Positions 26,974-35,546 of a stretch of DNA of 64,000 nt are shown piece after piece (within the stretch, counting starts at the first letter, position 1; the number at the start of each line of letters is the position of its first letter). Origin of the DNA: Ignavibacteria bacterium (GTDB lineage: Bacteria > Bacteroidota > Ignavibacteria > Ch128b). Location: contig JABLYA010000001.1 of the NCBI GenBank assembly GCA_013177855.1, forward strand, positions 1,287,231 to 1,351,230. The letters are read 5' to 3'. A program made the translations under genes and the position numbers. The notes beneath the pieces were generated by a model. The model searched no databases, was not told the origin of the DNA, and worked only from the letters and a program-made list of their open reading frames with translations.

Positions 26974-27681
26974 TTACAACCCGAGGAACTGAACTCCGAT
27001 TCCGCAAAGAAGTATTGTCAATCCAGCTATTGTGTGAATATGTTTTTCAAGTTTCTTTTGTGGAATTATTTCAATACCATATAAGCCGAGAATTACCATA
27101 ACAAGCATCGTTAGAATTGTTGCAGTTCCAAAAATTAAAATCACCAGGATTAAACCGCTTATACTATGTTGTGCAGCTGGTATCATCAATACTGGAATGA
27201 GAGCTTCGCAGGGTCCAAAAACAAAAATTATGAATAATGTCCAGCTCGATATTTTTTCCGGTTCTTTGTGAATGTGTTTGTGCTCAACAGATAAATGATT
27301 GTGTTCGTGAGAGTGAACGATATTTTCTTCAATGTGATGATGAGTGTGTGAATGTTTATACTTTGCTTTAATTAATCCATATATTGTGTAACCAAGCCCA
27401 AAGGCGATCAAAAGCCAACCTGCAATTTCACCTCTTGCGTTTTCTATAGATTCCAATTTTGAAATTGATAAACCCAGAGCAATTCCAATTATTCCAATCA
27501 CAACTGTGGATAAAACATGGCCAATTCCGCATAAAGTCGTTACCCAGATCGTTTTGATTTTTGACCAATTCAGAGATTTTGAAAGAGCTATGAACGGTAC
27601 ATAATGATCAACTCCAAGAATCGTATGAATGAAGCCAAGCGATGCAGCTGTTCCAATTAATAGAGTTATTTGTTCGTTCAT
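26974..27681 (-). CDS. Histidine-rich metal transporter (NiCoT/UreH-like)
   Basis: About 235 residues. ATG 27681 is preferred over a TTG at 27696 because GAGGAAG lies just upstream. Six hydrophobic helices flank a cytosolic or periplasmic loop full of histidine (HSHTHHHIEENIVHSHEHNHLSVEHKH in pieces, residues ~113-140), typical of nickel/cobalt transporters and UreH-like proteins; HTILGVDHYVPF near the N-terminus is the H-x-x-x-x-D-H helix motif of that family. Likely moves Ni2+ or Co2+. B12 use by the mutase subunit at 10246 gives a possible need for cobalt, but that link is speculative. Confidence 0.82.
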   Translation of the reverse strand: MNEQITLLIGTAASLGFIHTILGVDHYVPFIALSKSLNWSKIKTIWVTTLCGIGHVLSTVVIGIIGIALGLSISKLESIENARGEIAGWLLIAFGLGYTIYGLIKAKYKHSHTHHHIEENIVHSHEHNHLSVEHKHIHKEPEKISSWTLFIIFVFGPCEALIPVLMIPAAQHSISGLILVILIFGTATILTMLVMVILGLYGIEIIPQKKLEKHIHTIAGLTILLCGIGVQFLGL

Positions 27682-27806
27682 CTCATTCTTCCTCAATTAA
27701 TGTTATCATAATTTAATTTTTGCCAACAAAAATATGGAAAATCTCTCAATTAACCTCGATTAGTTTTGAAATCATTTATTAATTTTGAAAAACGATAGAT
27801 GAGAAT

Positions 27807-28397
27807 ATGAACTACGATATTTTAATTAATCTAATTATCATCATTAATATTGTTCTCACATTTTCTGCAAACATTCCCCTTGCCAGTTTCTCTTTTAAGA
27901 AAAAGTTACAGCCAGTTTTAACAAGAGCTAACTCATACTTGCAAAATTATCCGAAACTCATCTCGGCGATCATCTTCTTATTGATAATTGCTGGTTTGTT
28001 TGGATTTGGGCGTGTCGAAATTGAAAATCCAAATTTTAATTTCGTCAGAATAATAGCTGCTCTAATGTATACTTTATTCTCCTGGATACAAATCTATTCT
28101 GCCAAACAACTTGGTGAGTTTTACTCACCTGATATTGTAGTTTATAAAAATCACAAAGTAATTGATAAAGGCTTATATAAATTTATTCGACATCCATTTT
28201 ATATATCTCAAATTTTGCAGGACATATTTGCCGGTATTGCCCTTTCAAACTGGATAATTCTTTTAATTACAATTGTGCTTGAAGTGCCTCTTTATGTTGC
28301 CAGAGCAAATGTTGAAGAAAAGTTACTTCTAAGAAATTTAGATGAATATAAAGATTATCAAAATAGAGTTGGAAAGTGGTTTCCAAAGTTGCGATAA
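27807..28397 (+). CDS. Isoprenylcysteine methyltransferase-like membrane protein
   Basis: A 196-residue membrane protein with about five helices and the C-terminal ICMT/PEMT core: IDKGLYKFIRHPFYISQIL, then EEKLLLRNLDEYKDYQNRVGKWFP. The R-H-P-x-Y and E-E-x-x-L motifs form the S-adenosylmethionine site in this superfamily. Bacterial members methylate lipids or small hydrophobic compounds; substrate unknown. Convergent with the TPR gene that follows. Confidence 0.88.
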   Translation: MNYDILINLIIIINIVLTFSANIPLASFSFKKKLQPVLTRANSYLQNYPKLISAIIFLLIIAGLFGFGRVEIENPNFNFVRIIAALMYTLFSWIQIYSAKQLGEFYSPDIVVYKNHKVIDKGLYKFIRHPFYISQILQDIFAGIALSNWIILLITIVLEVPLYVARANVEEKLLLRNLDEYKDYQNRVGKWFPKLR

Positions 28398-28422
28398 AAG
28401 ATTTATAACCGAAAAATTCAAA

Positions 28423-30189
28423 TCACTTTTTCAATTTGTCTTTTAGAATATTATTCTCAGGAAAACCTAATTGAACAGCCTTTTGATAATAGTAAGAACT
28501 TGAATCGATTTTATTTTGATTAAAAAAATACAGGGCGAGATTAAAATACCCTTCCGCAAAAAATGGATTTATATCAATAGATTTTCTAAAGTACTTGTAT
28601 GCAAGCAAGTCATTCTTCTTTTTTGCGTAAAGCACACCAAGATTATTATAAGCTTCGAAATAATTGGGATTGATTCGAATTGCCTGTTTAAGGTTAAGCT
28701 CTGATCTATCGAGTAAGTTTTTTTGTAAATAAAGATTTCCAAGATTATTATATGCTGTTGAAAGTTCAGGATTTTTTTGAATTGCTTTTATAAAGTAGAA
28801 TTCTGCACTGTCGAGCATACCTTTCTTTTTAAAGTTTATTCCAAAATTCAAAAATGTTTCTGCTGAGTTTGGATTTAAAGAAATAGAGAGCCGGTAATGC
28901 TCTTCTGCAAGATCATATTTATTCATTCGATGGTAAACATTTGCAAGTCCACGATGAACAAAGAATGATTCTGGTGAAGTTTTAGAAGCAGATTCATAAA
29001 AATTTAAAGGGTCGCTGAAATTTTTCGTATGCTGGAGATTTAGATAAACAAAGAAAATTAAGCAGATGCTTAAAGCAATAAATATGATGAAGGATTTTAA
29101 TTGATCAAAAATTCTCATCTGAGATAATGAAATAAGAATTCCAGCAATTGGTACATACAACCTGTGATCGAGAAAATTTGTAAAACCAATTAATCCTATC
29201 ATTCCGCTGATTGAGAAAAACAAAAACCATAATATTCCAAAAACATAAAGCTTTAAATTATGTATTCCATTCAAACTTAAAAGAGCAAAGATTAAAAATG
29301 TTGAAATCCCATAAATAAGATTTATGTTTTCAGGCAAAGTCAATACACTAAGATTTATTGGTAAAAATATTTTACCGAAATAATTGATCAATCCTTTTAT
29401 GTAGTCAGTTAAAGAAAAGGTAAGATTTTCAATTTCCAGTGATTTAATTTCAGCTTTTGTTCTCAATATGAAATAAATGATCACAGGGATGAGGTATAGC
29501 AAAAAGATTCGAAGGATTTTCACATAACTTAGTTTTTCATTGTTCAAAAAAATTAAATACAGAAGAATGAAAAGTAATAATAGTAAAGCATTTTCTTTCA
29601 CTAAAAGAGAGATAAAGAACGATATCAGACTTAGTATTATCAATATTTGTTTATTATTCTTATCAGCTGATTGAGATTTAATTAGTGCAATTAAAGATAG
29701 GCTTAAAAATATAGAAAGAAGTGAGTCGTTTCGTCCTGGTATCCAACTTACAGCTTGACTTATTGCAGGATGAATTGAAAATATCAAGCTTAAAAGAAAA
29801 GATTTGAATTTATTTTCAGTTAAACTTTTCAACAATAGAAATAATAAAAAACTTTCAACTAAATGATAGACTATATTTGATAAATGATACATAAACGGGT
29901 CATTCCCACCAATCAAGGCATCAATCATAAAACTTAACATTACAACCGGGCGGTAATAAACACCAGAATCAGAGATTAAAAGATTTGTCTGAAAAATATA
30001 AGGGATGTTTTTGAGATCTCTTAAGATGTGCTGTTTGTTTACAATTAAATCATAATCATCAAGGGCAACAAAATCAAAAGATAATGATTGGAAGTAAACA
30101 CCCGTTACAAAGAATGTGAGTATGAGAAAAACTTTAAGATTTGATTGAGAAATATTGTTTGTGAGATCTTTTAATTTTTCAATAATCAT
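28423..30189 (-). CDS. Multi-spanning membrane protein with C-terminal TPR repeats
   Basis: A 588-residue protein. Residues ~1-390 hold about ten hydrophobic helices with the early motif FVALDDYDLIVNKQHI, similar to GT39/TMTC-type membrane glycosyltransferases where an acidic pair in the first loop is catalytic. Residues ~400-588 consist of five or more TPR units (YDLAEEHYRLSISLNPNSAE, AEFYFIKAIQKNPELSTAYN, ...EAYNNLGVLYAKK). Architecture matches bacterial TMTC-like proteins, which are suspected O-mannosyltransferases or protein scaffolds. Function inferred only. Confidence 0.8.
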   Translation of the reverse strand: MIIEKLKDLTNNISQSNLKVFLILTFFVTGVYFQSLSFDFVALDDYDLIVNKQHILRDLKNIPYIFQTNLLISDSGVYYRPVVMLSFMIDALIGGNDPFMYHLSNIVYHLVESFLLFLLLKSLTENKFKSFLLSLIFSIHPAISQAVSWIPGRNDSLLSIFLSLSLIALIKSQSADKNNKQILIILSLISFFISLLVKENALLLLLFILLYLIFLNNEKLSYVKILRIFLLYLIPVIIYFILRTKAEIKSLEIENLTFSLTDYIKGLINYFGKIFLPINLSVLTLPENINLIYGISTFLIFALLSLNGIHNLKLYVFGILWFLFFSISGMIGLIGFTNFLDHRLYVPIAGILISLSQMRIFDQLKSFIIFIALSICLIFFVYLNLQHTKNFSDPLNFYESASKTSPESFFVHRGLANVYHRMNKYDLAEEHYRLSISLNPNSAETFLNFGINFKKKGMLDSAEFYFIKAIQKNPELSTAYNNLGNLYLQKNLLDRSELNLKQAIRINPNYFEAYNNLGVLYAKKKNDLLAYKYFRKSIDINPFFAEGYFNLALYFFNQNKIDSSSYYYQKAVQLGFPENNILKDKLKK

Positions 30190-30198
30190 AAATCACAA

Positions 30199-30235
30199 AG
30201 CGGCGAGCAATTTAGTTATCGAATCGCTCCCCGCT
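30199..30235 (-). terminator. Hairpin between M1 peptidase and TPR genes
   Basis: On the minus strand AGCGGGGAGC pairs with GCTCGCCGCT (one mismatch) around an 17-base loop in the 53-bp gap, followed by TTGTG. It may be a weak terminator or processing site; the U-run is short. Confidence 0.45.
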
Positions 30236-30242
30236 CTTAAGT

Positions 30243-32141
30243 TTATTTCACGAAATAATATTCATTGTTTGATCTATCTACATCAGGGATTTTTCTTGAT
30301 CCAAGTTCAATTGAAATTGGCTTCTTTTCAATTTTAAGCTCATAATGAATTTTATCTTTGTTTTTCCAGACTTTAGTTGTCTCGTAAAGTTCTTGAGTTG
30401 AATTATCATCAAATAAAATTTTAATAGAAACTGGAACAGGAATTTTTCCAATCTTTCTAACATCAAAACTTAATTTGTTTTTCACAAGTTTTACATTTTC
30501 AATTGCGAGATCTGGTACACCCCTTTCAAAGAACCACGGTATAAAGTACCAGCTTAAATCTTCACCTGCATATTTATTAAAAGTAAAGAAGAAATCATAA
30601 GGCAAAGGATGTTTACCGTTCCATAATCGGACATACTCCTTCATAACAGATATAAATTTTTCTTTACCAAGCATATCTCTTAGAAAGTCATAAGCGCAAC
30701 CAGGTCTTCTGTAAGAAGCAACCCGGTAAGCATTGCCGCTCAGTAAAAATGACGGAGTTATTAAAGGCATTTCTTCATCAGAGCCAGCAAAGTTCTCATA
30801 AGAAGTTGCATTACCTGCTCTTGGTCCATCACCCTGAGAATATCTTTCCTGCAAATCGAAAGGAAGCATAACTGCAAATCCTTCATCCATCCAGGCAAAT
30901 CGTTTCTCGTTTATACCCATATAGAATGGGAAATAAGTGTGAGCAATTTCGTGAGATGTTAGTCCAACCGCAGCAGCGTAAGACTGAACAGAACCATCAT
31001 TAACCATCATTGGGAACTCCATTCCACCTTGACCATTAAAGACGGTCATTGATGGATAAGGATATGGAATTTGTGGAAATTCATAGGAGAAATAATAAAT
31101 CACATCACGAGCAATTTTTGCAACATCGTAAAAATCTTTTGATTCTTTTTTATAAGCTGCTGATATGAAGGTTTTTCTATTGGTAGTTTTATCAACAACA
31201 AGAGTTGACGCATCCCAGAGATAATGATCACTCAATGCAAAAGCAAAATCAGGGACATATTGTGCTTTGTAATGAAATGTAATTTGGTCTTTATCACTCG
31301 TCTTTAGCCTGTTTGATTCAATATCTTCTAATCTGATTATGTTAATTACAGAGTCACTCTTCTGAGCTTGTTCAAATCTTTCAAGAACTTCTTTACTAAA
31401 AACATCTGCAGGATTTTGAAGGACTCCGGTTGCCCATACTATAAAATTTTTGGGTACAGTGATTTTTACATCGTAATTATTGAAATCATTATAAAATTCA
31501 ACTGTCCCTGTGTAAGGTATCTCATCCCATCCATAAACATCATCATAAACAGAAATTTGTGGATACCAGTAAGCAACAAAGAAAGATGTTGAATCATAAG
31601 TCCCCATTCTAACATTTGAAAATTTAGGAATGGTTAACTCCCATTCAATTTCAAATAAATTCTGAGACTTTGGATAGATAAACAGCGAAGAGTCGAGTTT
31701 TATGTTAAGATTTGTCCCAAACTGATTAACTTTTGATTTGTCATTTAAATCAATCTGTATTCCTTCGATTAAAAGTTTTTTCAGTTTTACTCCATCATGA
31801 ATATCAGAAGCATTTACCTGGAAATCTCTCGGTGAACCTTTCTTAAATAAGTCCTGGTAAATTCGAATTACAACTCGATTTAATGTATCGGGGCTGTTAT
31901 TGTTGTAAATGATTTTTTCTCTGCCAATCAATTTTCGCTCAGAGGGGAGAAATTTAGCTTCAATAAAATAGTCAGATGAATTTTGCCAGTAATTTGGTCC
32001 AGGAGAACCATCAAGTGAACGAGTCCCTTTTTTATATGCATTAAGGATATTTCTTGGAATTTCAATTTGCGAAAGTAAAACTGAGTTAGTAAAAAAGAAG
32101 AATAGTAGAAAAGAAAGAATGGCAAGTTTGTTTTTTCTCAT
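30243..32141 (-). CDS. M1-family zinc aminopeptidase, exported
   Basis: A 632-residue gluzincin. Signal peptide MRKNKLAILSFLLFFFFTNSVLLSQ, then the M1 catalytic motif HEIAHTYF (His397, Glu398, His401) with the third zinc ligand Glu420 in WMDEGFA, spaced as in HExxH-x18-E. The upstream NGQGGMEFP at ~residue 378 stands where the substrate-binding GxMEN of M1 enzymes lies, here GGMEF. Probably digests peptides in the periplasm or at the surface. The esterase gene lies 10 bp upstream, so they may be co-transcribed. Confidence 0.93.
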   Translation of the reverse strand: MRKNKLAILSFLLFFFFTNSVLLSQIEIPRNILNAYKKGTRSLDGSPGPNYWQNSSDYFIEAKFLPSERKLIGREKIIYNNNSPDTLNRVVIRIYQDLFKKGSPRDFQVNASDIHDGVKLKKLLIEGIQIDLNDKSKVNQFGTNLNIKLDSSLFIYPKSQNLFEIEWELTIPKFSNVRMGTYDSTSFFVAYWYPQISVYDDVYGWDEIPYTGTVEFYNDFNNYDVKITVPKNFIVWATGVLQNPADVFSKEVLERFEQAQKSDSVINIIRLEDIESNRLKTSDKDQITFHYKAQYVPDFAFALSDHYLWDASTLVVDKTTNRKTFISAAYKKESKDFYDVAKIARDVIYYFSYEFPQIPYPYPSMTVFNGQGGMEFPMMVNDGSVQSYAAAVGLTSHEIAHTYFPFYMGINEKRFAWMDEGFAVMLPFDLQERYSQGDGPRAGNATSYENFAGSDEEMPLITPSFLLSGNAYRVASYRRPGCAYDFLRDMLGKEKFISVMKEYVRLWNGKHPLPYDFFFTFNKYAGEDLSWYFIPWFFERGVPDLAIENVKLVKNKLSFDVRKIGKIPVPVSIKILFDDNSTQELYETTKVWKNKDKIHYELKIEKKPISIELGSRKIPDVDRSNNEYYFVK

Positions 32142-32151
32142 CTGAATTCCC

Positions 32152-32997
32152 TCACTTAATTATTTTATAATCAGATAATCTTTTAAGGAAGTTATTGATT
32201 TCTAAGTCCCAGAAGATCCAGTTGTGTTCACCTGGCAGTTCGTGATATTCATACATCGCACCTTTCTTTTGAAGCTTCTCTACAAGCTTTCGATTTGAAT
32301 CTAAAAGACCTTCAAGTGGGTCATCTTTACCGCAAGAAATGTAAAGATATGGAAGAGTTGCTGTATTGATGCTGTCAACTAAAACAAGAAGGTCATTTTT
32401 ATCCCAATGTTCGGTTCGTTTTTCGCCAAATGCTTCTTTTAAACTTTGATTAAGCAAGTTTCTATTTTTTTCAATCATTGAGGGCCATCTAAACGCTCCG
32501 CTAAATGAACCTGCATAGTAAAACAGATGAGGATACTTCATAGCAAATTTCATTGCACCATAGCCGCCCATTGAAAGTCCAGCAATCACTCTTCCATGTT
32601 TTGTCGAGATTACTCGATATCTTTTCTCGACATACGGAATTAACTCTTTTATTATATAATCTTCATAATTTCTGTTCTTTAGAACTGGTGAATTTGTATA
32701 CCAACTATTATCAGCTTCAGGTGTGACAACAACAAACGAATAGTTTGATAAGTACTGAACTAATCCTGTTCGATTTATCCAATCTGTATGATCTCCGCTG
32801 TATCCATGTAATAGAAAGATTACTTTATATCTTTCATCTGTCTTGAAATAATCTTTTGGTAAAATGATATTGAACCTCTTATATCCACCAACTGCGTTTG
32901 AGTAAACGCTGTCAAGAAAAACACGGACTTTATCCTGTGTAAAGAGTTGTTGAACGAATAATAATAAAGCGAAAAATAGAATTGTGCTTCTCTTCAT
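32152..32997 (-). CDS. Exported esterase-D-like alpha/beta hydrolase
   Basis: A 281-residue protein with a Sec signal (MKRSTILFFALLLFVQQLFTQ). It has the esterase D/feruloyl-esterase pattern: FLLHGYSGDHTDW (oxyanion region), nucleophile elbow GLSMGGYG with Ser142, SCGKDDPL carrying the acid and GEHNWIFW with the catalytic His. Likely cleaves acyl esters outside the cytoplasm; substrate unknown. Leads the two-gene unit with the M1 peptidase. Confidence 0.92.
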   Translation of the reverse strand: MKRSTILFFALLLFVQQLFTQDKVRVFLDSVYSNAVGGYKRFNIILPKDYFKTDERYKVIFLLHGYSGDHTDWINRTGLVQYLSNYSFVVVTPEADNSWYTNSPVLKNRNYEDYIIKELIPYVEKRYRVISTKHGRVIAGLSMGGYGAMKFAMKYPHLFYYAGSFSGAFRWPSMIEKNRNLLNQSLKEAFGEKRTEHWDKNDLLVLVDSINTATLPYLYISCGKDDPLEGLLDSNRKLVEKLQKKGAMYEYHELPGEHNWIFWDLEINNFLKRLSDYKIIK

Positions 32998-33269
32998 AGA
33001 CTTTAATCCTTTCTCATTATTACAATCAAATTAAAATAATAAAATTTCAAAAGTATATAAAAGAAATTTTTACAAGCGGCTTTTTAAATATTTATTTCAA
33101 TTCTTTACTGTGAACTTTTCACCACCTACAGATATTGCTTATTTTGATTAAAATAAAAATCTACTAAAGGTTGATTGAGACTTTTGATTTGTTATTTGAA
33201 ATAGACTAAGGATAAACTGAAAATGTAGAGTTTAATTTTGAATAACTTGGAAAACTTTTGGTGGAGTTT

Positions 33270-34259
33270 CTATTGATCTGATTTGGTCTTTCTCAATTTT
33301 TCCAATAATAGCTGCATATCATCGGGAAGTTCCGAATCAAACTTTACAAATTCATTTGTTGTTGGATGAATAAATCCCAATGTCTTTGCATGGAGTGCCT
33401 GTCGTTTCATAATTTCAAGAAAATTTTCTACTTCATGCTTTATTCGTGAAGTCACATTTGAGTAATGAATTTTTCTTCCGCTGTAAGTTGGATCCCCGAA
33501 AACAGGATGATTAATGTGAGATAAATGAACCCTAATTTGGTGTGTTCTGCCAGTCTTAAGTTTTAATCTGAGCAGAGTTAAATATTCAAATTCTTCCAGA
33601 ACATAATAATATGTAACAGCTTCTTTGCCATCATCTACAACAGCAAATTTTTTTCTATCCGATTTACTTCTTCCGATTTTTGTTTCAATAATGCCTTCAG
33701 GTGATTTGAAATGTCCCCAGACGATCGCCCAGTATTCTCTTTCAATCGAGTGTGCGGAAAATTGTTTTGCCAGTTTTGCATGAGCTATATCATTTTTAGC
33801 AACAACAAGCAGCCCGCTTGTGTTTTTATCAATCCGATGAACAATTCCAGCTCTATCAACATCTGAAGAACGCGATAAATTTTTAGTATAATAAAGAAGA
33901 GCATTAACTAAAGTTCCTGTGTAATTCCCGAGCGCAGGATGAACAACCATTCCAGCAGGTTTGTTAATTATAATTACATCATCATCTTCGTAAATGATAT
34001 TCAAAGGAATTGGTTCTGGAAGTGTTTGAGCAGGACGAGGTTTAACTGGAATCCTAACCTCGACAATATCTCCGGGATTTAATTGATATGATGGTTTGAC
34101 AAACTTACCATTAACCTGAACGAATTGATTTTTTATTAAGTTTTGAACTTTTGTTCGTGTGGAATTTTCAATTGCGTGAGTTAGAAATATATCAAGTCGT
34201 TCTCTTCTTTTTCCTTCAGGAATCTCAAATGTGTATTTTTTCTCGGTGATAATTTCCAT
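33270..34259 (-). CDS. RluA-family 23S rRNA pseudouridine synthase
   Basis: A 329-residue enzyme. An S4 RNA-binding domain (residues ~18-75, ERLDIFLTHAIENSTRTKVQ) precedes the RluA catalytic domain with HRIDKNTSGLLVVAK, in which Asp144 is the catalytic aspartate, and LKTGRTHQIRVHL. Domain order matches RluD, which makes pseudouridines in helix 69 of 23S rRNA; RluC cannot be excluded. Its ATG shares a base with the end of lspA, continuing the ileS-dksA-lspA-rlu run found in relatives. Confidence 0.93.
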   Translation of the reverse strand: MEIITEKKYTFEIPEGKRRERLDIFLTHAIENSTRTKVQNLIKNQFVQVNGKFVKPSYQLNPGDIVEVRIPVKPRPAQTLPEPIPLNIIYEDDDVIIINKPAGMVVHPALGNYTGTLVNALLYYTKNLSRSSDVDRAGIVHRIDKNTSGLLVVAKNDIAHAKLAKQFSAHSIEREYWAIVWGHFKSPEGIIETKIGRSKSDRKKFAVVDDGKEAVTYYYVLEEFEYLTLLRLKLKTGRTHQIRVHLSHINHPVFGDPTYSGRKIHYSNVTSRIKHEVENFLEIMKRQALHAKTLGFIHPTTNEFVKFDSELPDDMQLLLEKLRKTKSDQ

Positions 34260-34921
34260 TATTCACGATGAACTTCATCATTACTGCTTAGAGTCTCAAT
34301 CACATCGCTTTCAAAAACTTTCTCTGTTACTGCACCTTCGCTTTGATTTTCTGATTGCTGTTCTGCCTGAGATTGTTTTTCTTCTTTTGGTTCTCTGTGT
34401 AAAATGATAAGTAAAATCACGCCAATTGTGACTGACATATCTGCAATGTTAAAAATGGGCCATCGATCGTAAGTGTAACCAAACAAAGTAATGTTGAAAA
34501 AATCGAAATCAAGAAAATCAACCACTTTGCCATAAAACAGCGGCGCATCACCATAAATCAAACCATAAAACATTCGATCAATCAAATTTCCAACTGCACC
34601 ACCTAAAATCATTGCAAGCGGAAGTCTTAGCGTGAGCTTTTCATTTTTATTTTTTATCAGATAAAAGGTAATTACAATGCTGGCAATTAATGAGAATAAA
34701 GTGAGGAATAATTTTGCCTTTTCACCGAAATCAATCCCGAATGCCATTCCTGGATTTTCAATGTAAGTGATGCGGAAAAAATCACCAATTACATTGAAAC
34801 TATCATAGAGCTGCATTCCTTTTATATCAATTCCGAGCGCCGGAATTTTAATTCCTTTAATCAGAATTTTTGTAATCTGATCAGCAAGAACGATAAAAAA
34901 AGTTACATAAAATATTTTCAT
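34259..34921 (-). CDS. lspA: Signal peptidase II (prolipoprotein peptidase)
   Basis: About 220 residues, start ATG 34921 overlapping the previous stop (TGATG). Four membrane helices and both catalytic aspartate motifs: GGAVGNLIDRMFYG and FNIADMSVTIG, with ENPGMAFGI earlier. It cleaves lipoprotein signal peptides in the inner membrane, as needed for the several lipoproteins in this window. Beyond the usual ~165 residues there is a polar Gln/Glu-rich tail of about 45 residues of unknown role. Confidence 0.95.
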   Translation of the reverse strand: MKIFYVTFFIVLADQITKILIKGIKIPALGIDIKGMQLYDSFNVIGDFFRITYIENPGMAFGIDFGEKAKLFLTLFSLIASIVITFYLIKNKNEKLTLRLPLAMILGGAVGNLIDRMFYGLIYGDAPLFYGKVVDFLDFDFFNITLFGYTYDRWPIFNIADMSVTIGVILLIILHREPKEEKQSQAEQQSENQSEGAVTEKVFESDVIETLSSNDEVHRE

Positions 34922-35535
34922 CACTTACTAAACTTTACTTTACAATTAACACAATGTTGAGTGTGTGGAACAGCTTCTAATCTTCCCTTTTCAATAACTT
35001 TACCGCAATCTATGCAGTATCCGTAGGTTCCATCTTCAATTCTTTTAAGAGCGGCATCAAGATAAGATAAGAATTTAGTTTCTCTTTGAGCCCAGAGATA
35101 GTTTTTCTCTTTCTCAAATGCATCAGTTCCTTGTTCCGCCATATGCAAAGAATAAGGGGAGTTTTCGTTTACAAACCCTTCCCCGCTTTCATCGAGCATT
35201 CTCTCTCTTAAACTTTCAAGCTGTTCAAGGATTTCTTTTCTTTTTTCTAAGATAATCTGCTTGAAATATTCAAGTTCTTTCTTGGAATAAGCTGGTTTTC
35301 TCGTCATCACTGTGGTTTTTACCTCCGTCACATTGGTTTTCTGAGCTTTCTTCGCTTTTGATCTCGTTGATTTTACTTTCACTTCTGCTTTTTTTGCAGA
35401 GACTTTTTTGGGTGACTTAGTTTTAGCTAAGACTGTGGTTGTTTTTTTCGCTGCTTTTTTTGCAGTAGTCTTTTTAGCACTGGATGTCTTAGCCGACGAA
35501 CTTTTCGTCTTCTTTGCTTTTGTCGATTTTGCCAT
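34921..35535 (-). CDS. DksA/TraR-type zinc-finger protein with histone H1-like tail
   Basis: About 204 residues; ATG 35535 is preferred over 35541 because GGAG lies 8 bases upstream of it. The first ~75 residues are almost only Lys, Ala, Ser and Thr (SAKKTTAKKAAKK, KKVSAKKAEVKV), like the C-terminal tail of histone H1. The remainder is a DksA/TraR-type domain: coiled coil (YSKKELEYFKQIILEKRKE), acidic tip region and a four-cysteine zinc finger CIDCGK...HCVNCK. DksA proteins bind RNA polymerase through the secondary channel. The basic tail should bind nucleic acid. Sits between ileS and lspA, translationally coupled to lspA. Confidence 0.9.
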   Translation of the reverse strand: MAKSTKAKKTKSSSAKTSSAKKTTAKKAAKKTTTVLAKTKSPKKVSAKKAEVKVKSTRSKAKKAQKTNVTEVKTTVMTRKPAYSKKELEYFKQIILEKRKEILEQLESLRERMLDESGEGFVNENSPYSLHMAEQGTDAFEKEKNYLWAQRETKFLSYLDAALKRIEDGTYGYCIDCGKVIEKGRLEAVPHTQHCVNCKVKFSK

Positions 35536-35546
35536 TGTCATCTCTC

